NCBI RefSeq assembly: GCF_036867135.1
Contig: NZ_JBAJIJ010000001.1
Span: 1,922,001-1,986,000, forward strand
Direction of reading: 5' to 3'
Length of the DNA: 64,000 nucleotides
DNA from: Aeromicrobium sp. Sec7.5
GTDB taxonomy: Bacteria > Actinomycetota > Actinomycetes > Propionibacteriales > Nocardioidaceae
In this document: in pieces, positions 63,072 to 64,000 of the stretch
How the letters are laid out: each line of letters begins with the position of its first letter
How positions within the stretch are numbered: the first letter of the stretch is position 1
The notes under the pieces: generated by a model
The model's database searches: none
The model's input: only the letters and a program-made list of their open reading frames with translations
What the model was told of the DNA's origin: nothing
Translations under genes and position numbers: made by a program

Positions 63072-64000
<929 letters not shown>

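Overview
The window is high-GC, gene-dense DNA with GTG and TTG starts, many 4-bp ATGA/GTGA gene overlaps and typical actinobacterial genes: NucS, the ImuA'/ImuB/DnaE2 mutasome, an Eis-type acetyltransferase, NnaR, a DivIVA-like coiled-coil protein and the atpD-atpC-DUF2550 order. It looks like a chromosomal segment of a Nocardioidaceae-type actinobacterium, perhaps Aeromicrobium or a close relative. That placement is inferred from gene content, not from a database match. No rRNA, tRNA, CRISPR array, integrase or insertion sequence was seen. No gene-free stretch exceeds 300 bases.

Layout. 1-2.1 kb: NAD synthesis (nadA, running off the left edge) under the Nudix-type repressor NrtR, with palindromic operators upstream. 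2.1-9.5 kb: a purple acid phosphatase, a TetR regulator with its drug-efflux MFS pump, a LysR regulator divergent from an EamA exporter, an SDR gene cut by one in-frame stop codon, and an Eis-like acetyltransferase. 9.7-15.6 kb: the SOS mutasome imuA'-imuB-dnaE2 behind a perfect LexA box. 15.7-23 kb: a BCCT transporter and a peptide ABC transporter whose binding protein appears circularly permuted. 23-24.9 kb: etfBA. 25-29.5 kb: two overlapping genes for large Ala/Glu-rich proteins, one a long coiled coil with a Pro-Glu repeat tract. 29.5-35.3 kb: enoyl-CoA hydratase, a GNAT-Nudix fusion and a set of envelope and thioredoxin-like genes.

35.3-49 kb holds much of the ethylmalonyl-CoA pathway: acetyl-CoA acetyltransferase with the GTPase chaperone MeaB, ethylmalonyl/methylmalonyl-CoA epimerase, crotonyl-CoA carboxylase/reductase (Ccr), 3-hydroxybutyryl-CoA dehydrogenase and ethylmalonyl-CoA mutase (Ecm). 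A palindrome of the form TTACC-N4-GGTAA lies in front of most of these and in weaker form in front of etfB. This suggests one shared regulator, which is not evident in the window. Interspersed are nucS, a ferritin, a PEP-mutase-family lyase and several small proteins.

49-62 kb is an assimilatory nitrate module: the regulator NnaR (preceded by a coupled 36-codon ORF), a sirohydrochlorin chelatase for siroheme, MobA and MoeA for the molybdenum cofactor, nitrite reductase NirBD, a FAD/BFD electron-transfer subunit, nitrate reductase NasA and the transporter NarK. An adenosyltransferase that makes the B12 coenzyme needed by Ecm lies inside it. The window closes with a 41-residue secreted peptide, DUF2550, atpC and the 3' part of atpD.

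The most notable observations are the rearranged domain order of the peptide-binding protein, the putative ethylmalonyl-CoA regulon motif, and a repetitive palindromic element inserted in frame into imuA' between 20-bp direct repeats.
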